This document shows positions 54,267-61,032 of a stretch of DNA of 64,000 nt, in pieces. This DNA comes from CAZQQU01 sp964595625. Its GTDB lineage: Bacteria; Bacteroidota; Bacteroidia; Flavobacteriales; Flavobacteriaceae. Location: assembly GCA_964595625.1 (NCBI GenBank), contig CAZQQU010000001.1:186001-250000 (forward strand), read 5' to 3'. Position numbers and translations under genes: made by a program. The notes beneath the pieces are model-generated. The model worked only from the letters and a program-made list of their open reading frames with translations, ran no database searches and was not told the DNA's origin. Within the stretch, counting starts at the first letter, position 1. The number at the start of each line of letters is the position of its first letter.

Positions 54267-55628
54267 ATTTACGCAATACTTGACATAGAGACTACAGGAG
54301 GTAAATACAACGAAGAGGGTATTACCGAAATTGCCATTTATTGCTTTGATGGGCATCAAGTAGTGGATCAGTTTATTTCGTTAGTTAACCCCGAGCGACC
54401 CATCCAGCAATTTGTAACCAGCTTGACGGGAATTAACAACGAAATGTTGCGCAATGCTCCGAAGTTTTATGAAATTGCCAAACGGGTTATCGAAATCACG
54501 GAAGGCTGTATCTTGGTGGCTCATAACGCCGTTTTTGACTATCGGGTGATAGCTTTAGAATTTGAACGCTTAGGATATACCTATGTAAGACCTACTATTT
54601 GTACTGTGGAGTTATCTAAGAAACTACTACCCAATATGCCTTCTTACAGCTTGGGAAAATTGGTTCGTGAGCTGGGTATTCCGGTTGTAGATAGACACCG
54701 TGCATCCGGAGATGCATTAGCTACTGTTAAATTGTTCAAATTACTTATTTCTAAGGATTTAAATAAAGAAATAATTTCATCTAGTGTTCGACTTATTCCT
54801 AAAAAGCAGGTAGATACCAAATTATTAGAAATCCTCAAAGAACTTCCTACAGAAACCGGTGTTTACTATTTTCACGACAGTGAAGGAAAAATTATTTACA
54901 TCGGAAAAAGTAAAAATATTAAAAAACGAGTTACCCAACACTTTACTTCAGAAGCACGAAAATCGAAAAAAATTCAGGAACAAGTACATAGTGTATCGTT
55001 TGAAATTACGGGTAGCGACCTGATTGCCCAGCTTAAAGAAAACGAAGAGATAAAAACTATTAAGCCGTTATTTAATAGAGCCTTACGACGAAATATTTAT
55101 TTGTACCAATTGGATTCTTTTGTAGATGAAATGGGATATATCCATCTTCAAATTGAAAAAACCAATTCGAAGAAAAATTTCATTACTACGTTTACCAATT
55201 ACCAACAGGCCAAAAACTTTTTATACAACGTTACTTCGCAGTACCAGCTTTGTCAAAAATTAACCGGCTTACACAGCGGTCAATCGGCTTGTTTTGCTCA
55301 CGGAATTGGGGTGTGTCTGGGTGCATGTGTTAATCAAGAATTGCCTGATGACTACAACCAGCGGGTGCAAGAAGTGATTGCTAAGTTTACACTATTGGGC
55401 AAATCCATGCTTTTAATCGATAAGGGAACAGATATAAATAACAAATCGGTGGTGTATATCGAAAAAGGGAAAGTTATCGGAATGGGAAGTTTTAATCTCA
55501 ACTTCCAAATTAACAATATTGAAATTTTAAAAACGATGCTAACTCCACTTACTGACAATAAAGATGCTCATAGAATTATAAAAAATGTGATGGCAAATAA
55601 TAAATTTCTAAAAATAAAGACACTCTAA
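54267..55628 (+). CDS. DnaQ-type exonuclease fused to GIY-YIG (Cho/UvrC-like) nuclease
   Basis: This fusion has ~453 residues. The first ~170 form a DEDD 3'-5' exonuclease: DIET (Exo I), LVAHNAVFDYRV (Exo II) and HRASGDALATVKLF (Exo III). A GIY-YIG nuclease follows (TGVYYFHDSEGKIIYIGKSK, then KKRVTQHF), and then a C-x12-C-x7-C-x3-C cluster like the UvrC region. It likely acts in DNA repair, as Cho does. The DIET motif lies before the first ATG/GTG/TTG (GTG 54363); an in-frame TAA is at 54246-54248. Candidate starts are ATT 54267, behind an AAGGA, or CTG 54249. A frameshift error in the A-run at 54253-54258 is the alternative. Confidence 0.8.
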   Translation: MYAILDIETTGGKYNEEGITEIAIYCFDGHQVVDQFISLVNPERPIQQFVTSLTGINNEMLRNAPKFYEIAKRVIEITEGCILVAHNAVFDYRVIALEFERLGYTYVRPTICTVELSKKLLPNMPSYSLGKLVRELGIPVVDRHRASGDALATVKLFKLLISKDLNKEIISSSVRLIPKKQVDTKLLEILKELPTETGVYYFHDSEGKIIYIGKSKNIKKRVTQHFTSEARKSKKIQEQVHSVSFEITGSDLIAQLKENEEIKTIKPLFNRALRRNIYLYQLDSFVDEMGYIHLQIEKTNSKKNFITTFTNYQQAKNFLYNVTSQYQLCQKLTGLHSGQSACFAHGIGVCLGACVNQELPDDYNQRVQEVIAKFTLLGKSMLLIDKGTDINNKSVVYIEKGKVIGMGSFNLNFQINNIEILKTMLTPLTDNKDAHRIIKNVMANNKFLKIKTL

Positions 55629-55665
55629 GGACAGAGTTCTATAAATTTGCTATATATCTCATACA

Positions 55666-56508
55666 ATGACATCAACTGATAAAACCAAAATTGATACCCT
55701 ACGCCAAAAGATATATATCATTATTTATGGCACCAATACCAAGGCGGGTAAGTTGTTTGATGTCCTGTTGTTGTTTTTTATTTTGCTTAGTGTAGCGGTA
55801 TTGATGTTAGAATCGGTTCCGGGAATTGATGTTAAATATCACAAAGAACTAATTTTATTAGAATGGGTTTTTTCAAGTTTGTTTACCATTGAATACCTGC
55901 TGCGAATTTTTTCTACAGACAAACCACTCAAGTACATTTTTAGCTTTTATGGTATTATCGATTTGTTAGCGATTTTACCCATGTATCTTTCTTTTTTTAT
56001 TACAGGTAGTAATTTGCTAAGCGGAATACGAATATTAAGATTATTAAGGCTATTTCGAGTGTTAAAACTCATGCAATTTATCAATGAAGGAACCCGCCTG
56101 AAGAATGCCTTAAAAGCCAGTTCAAATAAAATTATTGTTTTTTTGTATTTCGTGGTAATCATTTCAGTGATGGTCGGTACCATTATGTATATCATTGAAG
56201 GCCCACAACACGGATTTGAAAGTATCCCGAGAAGTATCTATTGGACGATAGTAACGTTGACTACGGTAGGCTATGGGGATATCGTTCCACATACTGTTTT
56301 AGGCCAAATTTTATCGATGGTAGTAATGGTTATTGGTTATGGTATTATTGCGGTTCCCACCGGCATTGTCAGTGCCGAATATGTACACCAAAGTAAAAAG
56401 AAGAAGAAAAAGAAAAAAAATCTCGAAGTATGTCCCACTTGCAATATCGGTAACCACCCACTGGAAGCGGAATATTGCTACAATTGTGGTGAAAAATTAA
56501 AAATTTAG
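55666..56508 (+). CDS. Voltage-gated-type potassium channel with zinc ribbon tail
   Basis: This 280-residue membrane protein has six transmembrane segments. S4 carries positives at every third position (Arg122, 125, 128, 131, Lys134). The selectivity filter TTVGYGD is at residues 199-205. After S6 come a run of eight lysines (244-251) and a C-terminal Cys4 ribbon (Cys256, 259, 271, 274). It should conduct K+ across the inner membrane, gated by voltage. The ribbon suggests a regulatory or nucleic-acid/membrane contact, which is inference. miaA starts seven bases later. Confidence 0.88.
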   Translation: MTSTDKTKIDTLRQKIYIIIYGTNTKAGKLFDVLLLFFILLSVAVLMLESVPGIDVKYHKELILLEWVFSSLFTIEYLLRIFSTDKPLKYIFSFYGIIDLLAILPMYLSFFITGSNLLSGIRILRLLRLFRVLKLMQFINEGTRLKNALKASSNKIIVFLYFVVIISVMVGTIMYIIEGPQHGFESIPRSIYWTIVTLTTVGYGDIVPHTVLGQILSMVVMVIGYGIIAVPTGIVSAEYVHQSKKKKKKKKNLEVCPTCNIGNHPLEAEYCYNCGEKLKI

Positions 56509-56515
56509 TTCCACC

Positions 56516-57430
56516 TTGTCTACCCATAAAAAGTATTTAATAGTCGTGCAAGGACCTACAGCCATTGGAAAAACGGCCGTGAGTATTTCCTTAGCCCAAC
56601 ATTTTAATACTGAGATAATTTCAGCCGATTCCCGGCAGTTTTACAAAGAAATGTACATTGGTACCGCACGCCCTTCGCCTGAAGAGTTAGCTCAAGTAAA
56701 ACATCATTGTGTTGCCCACTTATCCATACACCAAGACTATAACGCCGGAAAATACGAACAAGAGGTTTTAACTTTGTTAGAGTCCTTGTACCGACACTAT
56801 GATTTTGTAGTATTGACGGGCGGGTCGGGTTTATATGTCAACGCTGTGGTAAATGGTTTTGATGATTTGCCACAAGCAGTACCCGAAATTAGAAGTAAGT
56901 GGAATCAAATTTTTGAGGAGCAAGGAATAGAAGTGTTGCAAAATAGTCTTCTAGAACAAGACCCGGAGTCGTATAAAACACTGGCTATTGATAATCCACA
57001 GCGACTTATCCGAGCGTTGGAAGTGATTGAAATTTCTGGTAAAAAATATTCGTCCTTTCTCAATAAAAAAAGAGCTGTGCGCCCGTTCACAACCATTAAA
57101 ATTGCCCTCACTGCAGAGCGTCCCATCCTCTACCAACGAATTGAAAATCGAGTGGATCAAATGGTACAAAATGGTCTTTTAAACGAAGTCAAAGAACTGT
57201 ATCCCTACAAACATCTAAACGCACTGCAAACGGTTGGGTATCAAGAAATTTTTGATTATTTGGATCAGAAATGGAGCTGGGAAACAGCTTTGAGTGAAAT
57301 TAAAAAAAATACCCGAAGATACGCCAAACGCCAACTCACTTGGTTGCGGAAAGATCCAGAAATAATTTGGTTTGATTATCAAACACCTGGGTCAGAAATA
57401 GCTTCCTATATCCTACAAAAAACCCGCTAA
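56516..57430 (+). CDS. miaA: tRNA dimethylallyltransferase
   Basis: This 304-residue enzyme adds a dimethylallyl group to A37 of tRNAs that read UNN codons. VVQGPTAIGKTAVS is the P-loop, EIISADSRQFYKEM binds the acceptor base, LTGGSGLYVNAVVNG and the C-terminal NTRRYAKRQLTWLRK are typical. No ATG is available upstream of the P-loop; TTG at 56516 is the likely start, seven bases after the channel stop. Its last codons overlap the terminator of the convergent Kbp-like gene. Confidence 0.93.
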   Translation: MSTHKKYLIVVQGPTAIGKTAVSISLAQHFNTEIISADSRQFYKEMYIGTARPSPEELAQVKHHCVAHLSIHQDYNAGKYEQEVLTLLESLYRHYDFVVLTGGSGLYVNAVVNGFDDLPQAVPEIRSKWNQIFEEQGIEVLQNSLLEQDPESYKTLAIDNPQRLIRALEVIEISGKKYSSFLNKKRAVRPFTTIKIALTAERPILYQRIENRVDQMVQNGLLNEVKELYPYKHLNALQTVGYQEIFDYLDQKWSWETALSEIKKNTRRYAKRQLTWLRKDPEIIWFDYQTPGSEIASYILQKTR

Positions 57431-57438
57431 AAGCGGGT
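57417..57438 (-). terminator. Terminator of the Kbp-like gene, inside the miaA end
   Basis: Read leftward, ACCCGC pairs with GCGGGT across TTTTA and is followed by six T. It lies just after the stop of the leftward gene and covers the miaA stop codon. Confidence 0.72.
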
Positions 57439-57445
57439 CATGGAT

Positions 57446-57907
57446 TTAATCTAGTTTAGGTATTCGCAATACTTGACCCGGATAAATCTTATCAGGATGC
57501 TCTAACATGGGCCGATTAGCTTCAAAAATAATATTGTACTTATTGGGATCTCCATAATACTTTTGAGAAATTTTGGACAACCATTCGCCTTTTACAACCG
57601 TATGAAATTGTGCTTCGGGTTGCGGTTCGACCACAGTCATTCGATTATCTACGGTGTCAACTCCCTCAACATTTCCTACGGCCAATACAATTCTTTCAGC
57701 ATCCGCTTGTTGTGTAACTTCACCTTCGACAATTACATCATCCTCTTGAACTGTTATACGAAGTCGGTTGTATTTTAACCCCAAAGCCTTCACATAATCT
57801 AATAAAGCGGTTGCTCGTAATTCTTTCTGTTCGGTAACAGGCATTTCTTCTTCTTTTTTACTAAAAATTTTCATACCCGCTGTTTTAATAAATGAAAATA
57901 GTCCCAT
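57446..57907 (-). CDS. BON-LysM protein, Kbp (YgaU) family
   Basis: This 153-residue protein has a BON domain (residues ~30-90, DDVIVEGEVTQQADAERIVL) and a C-terminal LysM domain (about 100-152, VVKGEWLSKISQKYYG then IYPGQVLRIPKLD). This is the layout and length of E. coli Kbp/YgaU, a K+-binding cytoplasmic protein. No signal peptide is seen, only an N-terminal amphipathic stretch, so a cytoplasmic site fits. It is convergent with miaA and divergent from the ECF sigma gene. A link to the K+ channel gene 1 kb away is inference. Confidence 0.85.
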   Translation of the reverse strand: MGLFSFIKTAGMKIFSKKEEEMPVTEQKELRATALLDYVKALGLKYNRLRITVQEDDVIVEGEVTQQADAERIVLAVGNVEGVDTVDNRMTVVEPQPEAQFHTVVKGEWLSKISQKYYGDPNKYNIIFEANRPMLEHPDKIYPGQVLRIPKLD

Positions 57908-58106
57908 CTGCTGTATAATTTAAAGTTATTTGCTTGCTAAGTTAGTAAAATTAGAATTCATATTCTGATATAATTTTATTTTTAATTTTCAATAATAAAT
58001 AATTATTTAAACGTTTTGATTTAAATAATACAGTACTATATAACCAAATTAATAACTACTTGAAACGATTTACATACCGTATTGCTTTATAAAAAATGCC
58101 ACAAAA

Positions 58107-58132
58107 TGTGACTTTTTTAAAATTGATGTGTC
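58107..58132 (+). promoter_or_regulatory. Candidate ECF-type promoter of the sigma gene
   Basis: TGTGAC (58107-58112), a 16-base spacer starting with T6, and TGTC (58129-58132) followed by TAAATT. Element form and spacing resemble ECF promoters (-35 with AC, -10 with GTC). It lies 25 bases before the sigma gene start. The same motif with identical spacing is at 59805-59830. Confidence 0.5.
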
Positions 58133-58157
58133 TAAATTTTAATAGAGTAGCCAAACT

Positions 58158-58742
58158 TTGAAAGGATCCAATACAAATACTAAAAAAGAGGAACTATCAG
58201 ACGAGGATTTAGTAGCTAAAATAGTAGCTAAAAATGACACTCATTTTTTCTCTATACTCTACGACAGGTACTCGGATAAGGTGTACGGAAAGTGTTTGGG
58301 ATTTTCAAAATCTCCGGTAGAAGCCCAAGATATGACGCATGATATATTTGTTCAATTATTTGTCAAATTAAAATCCTTTAAAGGAAAATCTAAATTTTCC
58401 ACTTGGTTATATGCATTTACTTATAATTTTTGTTTGAATTATTTACAACGTAAACTCAACAAAAGTAAAGAAACCTTTACTGAATTAAATGAAGAATACC
58501 ACGGAGCAGTCAACGAGCCAGAAGTGTCAGATGCCGAAATCTTTGAAATGAAAGTTGATAAATTGAGTAAAGCACTCGAACTTATCAATCCCGATGAGAA
58601 AGCCCTGCTCTTAATGAAATATCAAGATGATTTTTCGATTCAAGATATCATTTTAGCACTTGATATTGGTGAAAGTGCTGTAAAAATGAGGCTAAAAAGA
58701 GCCAAAAGCAAACTCATTAATTTTTATCATAGTTTAGATTAA
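58158..58742 (+). CDS. ECF-type RNA polymerase sigma factor
   Basis: This 194-residue sigma-70-family protein has region 2 (FFSILYDRYSDKVYGKC, then DMTHDIFVQLFVKLKSFKG with KFSTWLYAFTYNFCLNYLQR) and region 4 (LLMKYQDDFSIQDIILALDI, GESAVKMRLKRAKSKL). No region 1.1 or 3 is present, so it is of the ECF group. The start is TTG at 58158; no in-frame ATG is available. A 60-residue protein follows five bases later and an MscS channel after that. No typical anti-sigma gene is adjacent. The promoter-like motif in front suggests autoregulation. Confidence 0.88.
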   Translation: MKGSNTNTKKEELSDEDLVAKIVAKNDTHFFSILYDRYSDKVYGKCLGFSKSPVEAQDMTHDIFVQLFVKLKSFKGKSKFSTWLYAFTYNFCLNYLQRKLNKSKETFTELNEEYHGAVNEPEVSDAEIFEMKVDKLSKALELINPDEKALLLMKYQDDFSIQDIILALDIGESAVKMRLKRAKSKLINFYHSLD

Positions 58743-58746
58743 AGTT

Positions 58747-58929
58747 ATGGAAAATCCTTTTAAAAAAATTATCAGTAACGAAAAGCTCCCTTCTCTAATT
58801 AGAGAGCGAGTACTCTCTGATGTTGCATCTATTAAGTTAGTACTGGATATTGCAGACTTAACTATGATTAAATATCCTTCTTCGATTGAAGAGATTTATA
58901 AAATAACTAAAAAGAATAGAAGAAAGTAA
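58747..58929 (+). CDS. 60-residue protein between ECF sigma and MscS
   Basis: This short protein is charged at both ends (MENPFKKIISNEKLPSLIRE and a final KITKKNRRK) with a more hydrophobic middle (SIKLVLDIADLTM). It is soluble and lacks cysteine. It starts five bases after the sigma stop and ends 19 bases before the MscS start, so it is most likely a real gene of this operon. I do not recognise a family. An anti-sigma role is conceivable only from its position. Confidence 0.65.
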   Translation: MENPFKKIISNEKLPSLIRERVLSDVASIKLVLDIADLTMIKYPSSIEEIYKITKKNRRK

Positions 58930-58948
58930 CTACAAAATCCAACTCGAC

Positions 58949-59764
58949 ATGAAGAAAATTGATTTTAGCATTTTTGATGACTTTATGAATATCCTAGTAG
59001 AAAGTCTTCCCCGGGTAGCCGGAATTTTAGCGTTTATTATAGCCAGCTGGTTAACCGTAAAATTGGTGTTATTTATATCTAAGCGTATTTTTAAATTTTC
59101 AAAAATTGAAGTAATCAATCAGAAATTAAATGATATAAATATCTTTGAAAGCACCGGATTTAAAATTAATATATCCAAAATTTTACTCTTTTTTATCAAA
59201 TGGATTTTAATACTCGGCCTCATAATTCTGGGGGCTGATATATTTGGATTACAAAAAGTATCAGATCAAGTGGGGAGAATTTTAGCATATTTGCCGACAC
59301 TATTCTCAGCCATCTTAATTTTCTTTGCAGGAGTTTTTCTCGCCTCTTCAGCGCAAAAATCTATCAAATCGTTATTGAAATCTTTTGAACTCAGTGGAAG
59401 TAACTCCATTGGTAACCTGGTATTCTATATTCTCCTGATTATTACCATTATTATTTCCTTAAATCAGTTGGGCGTCAATACTGAAATTATTACAGACAAT
59501 ATCTCCATTGTACTGGGTGCTACTTTGCTAGCTTTAAGTATCTCTCTGGGGTTGGGTTCAAAAGATATTATCGAAAGGCTGTTGTTTGGGTTTTACACTC
59601 GTAAGAATTTACAAATAGGACAAAAAATTATAATTGAAGGCGACGAAGAAGCCGGAAAGATTATTTCCATAGATAATATTTGTATGGTTTTGCAAAAAGG
59701 GGAAAAGAAAACCATTTATCCTATTTCCGAAATAGTGAATAAGAGAATTAAAATAATTGATTAA
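58949..59764 (+). CDS. MscS-type mechanosensitive channel
   Basis: This 271-residue inner-membrane protein has about five hydrophobic segments (residues ~24-45, 69-92, 108-128, 150-170, 178-205) and a small C-terminal beta domain (IGQKIIIEGDEEAGKIISI). The pore-lining helix shows the Ala/Gly/Ser/Leu pattern of MscS (LGATLLALSISLGLGSKDI). Relatives open on membrane tension and release solutes on hypo-osmotic shock. It is cotranscribed with the ECF sigma gene and the 60-residue protein, which suggests that sigma activity and envelope or osmotic stress are linked. Confidence 0.85.
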   Translation: MKKIDFSIFDDFMNILVESLPRVAGILAFIIASWLTVKLVLFISKRIFKFSKIEVINQKLNDINIFESTGFKINISKILLFFIKWILILGLIILGADIFGLQKVSDQVGRILAYLPTLFSAILIFFAGVFLASSAQKSIKSLLKSFELSGSNSIGNLVFYILLIITIIISLNQLGVNTEIITDNISIVLGATLLALSISLGLGSKDIIERLLFGFYTRKNLQIGQKIIIEGDEEAGKIISIDNICMVLQKGEKKTIYPISEIVNKRIKIID

Positions 59765-59804
59765 CAAATAGTTATTTAAAAATTTTAAAAAAAAATAAAA
59801 ATAT

Positions 59805-59830
59805 TGTGACTTTTTATATTACCCGGTGTC
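59805..59830 (+). promoter_or_regulatory. Second copy of the ECF-type promoter motif
   Basis: TGTGAC (59805-59810), 16-base spacer starting with T5, and TGTC (59827-59830) followed by TTAATT. It matches 58107-58132 in both elements (TGTGACTTTTT; TGTCTnAATT) and in spacing. It stands 41 bases after the MscS stop and 62 bases before the first RNA-like unit, with no gene in between. Confidence 0.5.
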
Positions 59831-59892
59831 TTAATTAATACAAAGGGGAGAGAATTATTCTCAAGTTCTGTAAGATAATGAATTGAAGATAT

Positions 59893-59958
59893 GGTTAATT
59901 TTTGTTAGAGTTGGTTTAATAATTAACCTTTTAAGCCCGAAATTATTTCGGGCTTTCC
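59893..59958 (+). ncRNA. RNA-like unit 1: stem-loop plus terminator hairpin
   Basis: GGTTAATT (59893-59900) pairs with AATTAACC (59921-59928) around a 20-base loop containing GAGTTGGTT. A second hairpin, AAGCCCGAAA (59933-59942) with TTTCGGGCTT (59946-59955), follows and ends in TTTCC, a weak T tail. No coding frame covers it. It is the first of three related units. Confidence 0.55.
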
Positions 59959-59990
59959 TTGGAAACATCTTTATAACACTTATAATTTCA

Positions 59991-60060
59991 GGTTAATTTT
60001 ATTAATGGGAGCTGATTAGATTAACCTTGGAAAGCCGAATGAAACATTCGGCTTTCTTTT
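59991..60060 (+). ncRNA. RNA-like unit 2: stem-loop plus terminator hairpin
   Basis: GGTTAAT (59991-59997) pairs with ATTAACC (60020-60026) around a 22-base loop. The second hairpin, GAAAGCCGAAT (60030-60040) with ATTCGGCTTTC (60046-60056), differs in sequence from that of unit 1 but keeps the pairing, and TTTT follows. The start lies 98 bases after that of unit 1. Confidence 0.55.
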
Positions 60061-60086
60061 AAAAAATTGAGTACCCATAAATTTTT

Positions 60087-60163
60087 GGTTAATTTTTCAT
60101 TTAGAGAGTTGGTTGATGAATTAACCTCCCTAGTCCGAGCGAATTTTCGCTCGGATTTTTTTT
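60087..60163 (+). ncRNA. RNA-like unit 3: stem-loop plus strong terminator
   Basis: GGTTAATT (60087-60094) pairs with AATTAACC (60119-60126) around a 24-base loop with AGAGAGTTGGTT. The second hairpin, TCCGAGCGAA (60134-60143) with TTCGCTCGGA (60146-60155), is followed by eight T, the strongest terminator of the three. The start lies 96 bases after that of unit 2. Confidence 0.58.
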
Positions 60164-60226
60164 GTATATACCCCAAAAAATTAATATTGTTGTATATTCG
60201 TCTGGATGTTTCAAACTCCTGTTACG

Positions 60227-60457
60227 ATGACTTTACCCAAATTTTTACTCGCTGATAATACTGATTTTCCCGATGTGGTTTTTATTGTCCATACCGATTA
60301 TCCCCGTTTTGTACTAAATGTTCAAACAGATCATATCGAATGGTTTGAAGATTTTACCAACGAAGATCCACAAGAAATAGCCGCCGAACTTGAAAATAAA
60401 ATCACAGAAGCTTTTGAGTTTTACGAACGCGAAATTTCTCGATACGAAGAGGAGTAA
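60227..60457 (+). CDS. Small conserved acidic protein
   Basis: This 76-residue protein begins MTLPKFLLADNTDFPDVVFI and ends in a charged helix (ELENKITEAFEFYEREISRY). The core NVQTDHIEWFEDF is acidic. I recognise it only as a small protein found before PAP2 genes in flavobacteria; its function is unknown. ATG at 60227 is preferred to an in-frame ATG at 60206 because conservation seems to begin with the LPKF segment. Its TAA overlaps the PAP2 ATG by one base, so the two are coupled. Confidence 0.7.
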   Translation: MTLPKFLLADNTDFPDVVFIVHTDYPRFVLNVQTDHIEWFEDFTNEDPQEIAAELENKITEAFEFYEREISRYEEE

Positions 60458-61032
60458 TGGAAGAACTACTACATTACGACGAAAAACTGTTTGTTTTTTT
60501 AAACAACTTAGGTAATCCGACCTGGGATGGGTTTTGGTTACTAGTTACTCACAAACTTACTTTTATCCCACTTTATGCACTATTACTTTTTTTAATTTAT
60601 CGTAAGTGGGGACTGCGAGCCACAGGAATCATCATAGTGGTTGCTGCAGTAATGATAACTTGTACCGACCAGCTTAGTAATTTATTTAAATACGGTTTTG
60701 AACGAGAAAGGCCTTGTCGGTTAGCTCATTTAGAGTCTATTATTAGACACGTGGCTTCACGCTGTGGCAAGTATGGATTTTTTTCAGCCCACGCTGCTAG
60801 TTCCATGGCAGCAGCAGTATTTACTGGATTATTATTGAGAAAACACTATCCTTATTTAATTTTTGGAATGCTTTTTTGGAGTGCGCTGGTAAGTTATAGC
60901 CGAATTTATGTAGGAGTACATTATCCTTCTGATATTATCGTAGGCATGTTTTTTGGAGCTGTCATCGGTTGGGGAGCTTATTATCTCAGTACCTTTTTTA
61001 TCCGCAAAGTATCACCGAGCCAGGTTCAATAA
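60457..61032 (+). CDS. PAP2 family membrane phosphatase
   Basis: This 191-residue membrane protein has about five hydrophobic segments and the three PAP2 motifs: KYGFERERPCR, FFSAHAASSMAAA (with the catalytic His, although the usual PSGH is SAHA here) and SRIYVGVHYPSDIIVG (His and Asp of the relay). It should remove phosphate from lipid phosphates such as undecaprenyl pyrophosphate or phosphatidic acid. Its last seven codons overlap the end of convergent meaB by 21 bases. Confidence 0.87.
   Translation: MEELLHYDEKLFVFLNNLGNPTWDGFWLLVTHKLTFIPLYALLLFLIYRKWGLRATGIIIVVAAVMITCTDQLSNLFKYGFERERPCRLAHLESIIRHVASRCGKYGFFSAHAASSMAAAVFTGLLLRKHYPYLIFGMLFWSALVSYSRIYVGVHYPSDIIVGMFFGAVIGWGAYYLSTFFIRKVSPSQVQ

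Noticed and set aside
59893..60163. The three repeated units as a CRISPR-like or protein-coding repeat
   Set aside because: Only short arms are conserved, the hairpin stems vary with kept pairing, and the frames are broken by stops, so RNA structure explains them better.
60206..60226. Upstream in-frame ATG for the small acidic protein
   Set aside because: The seven extra residues look unrelated to the conserved start, and the ATG at 60227 fits better; it remains possible.
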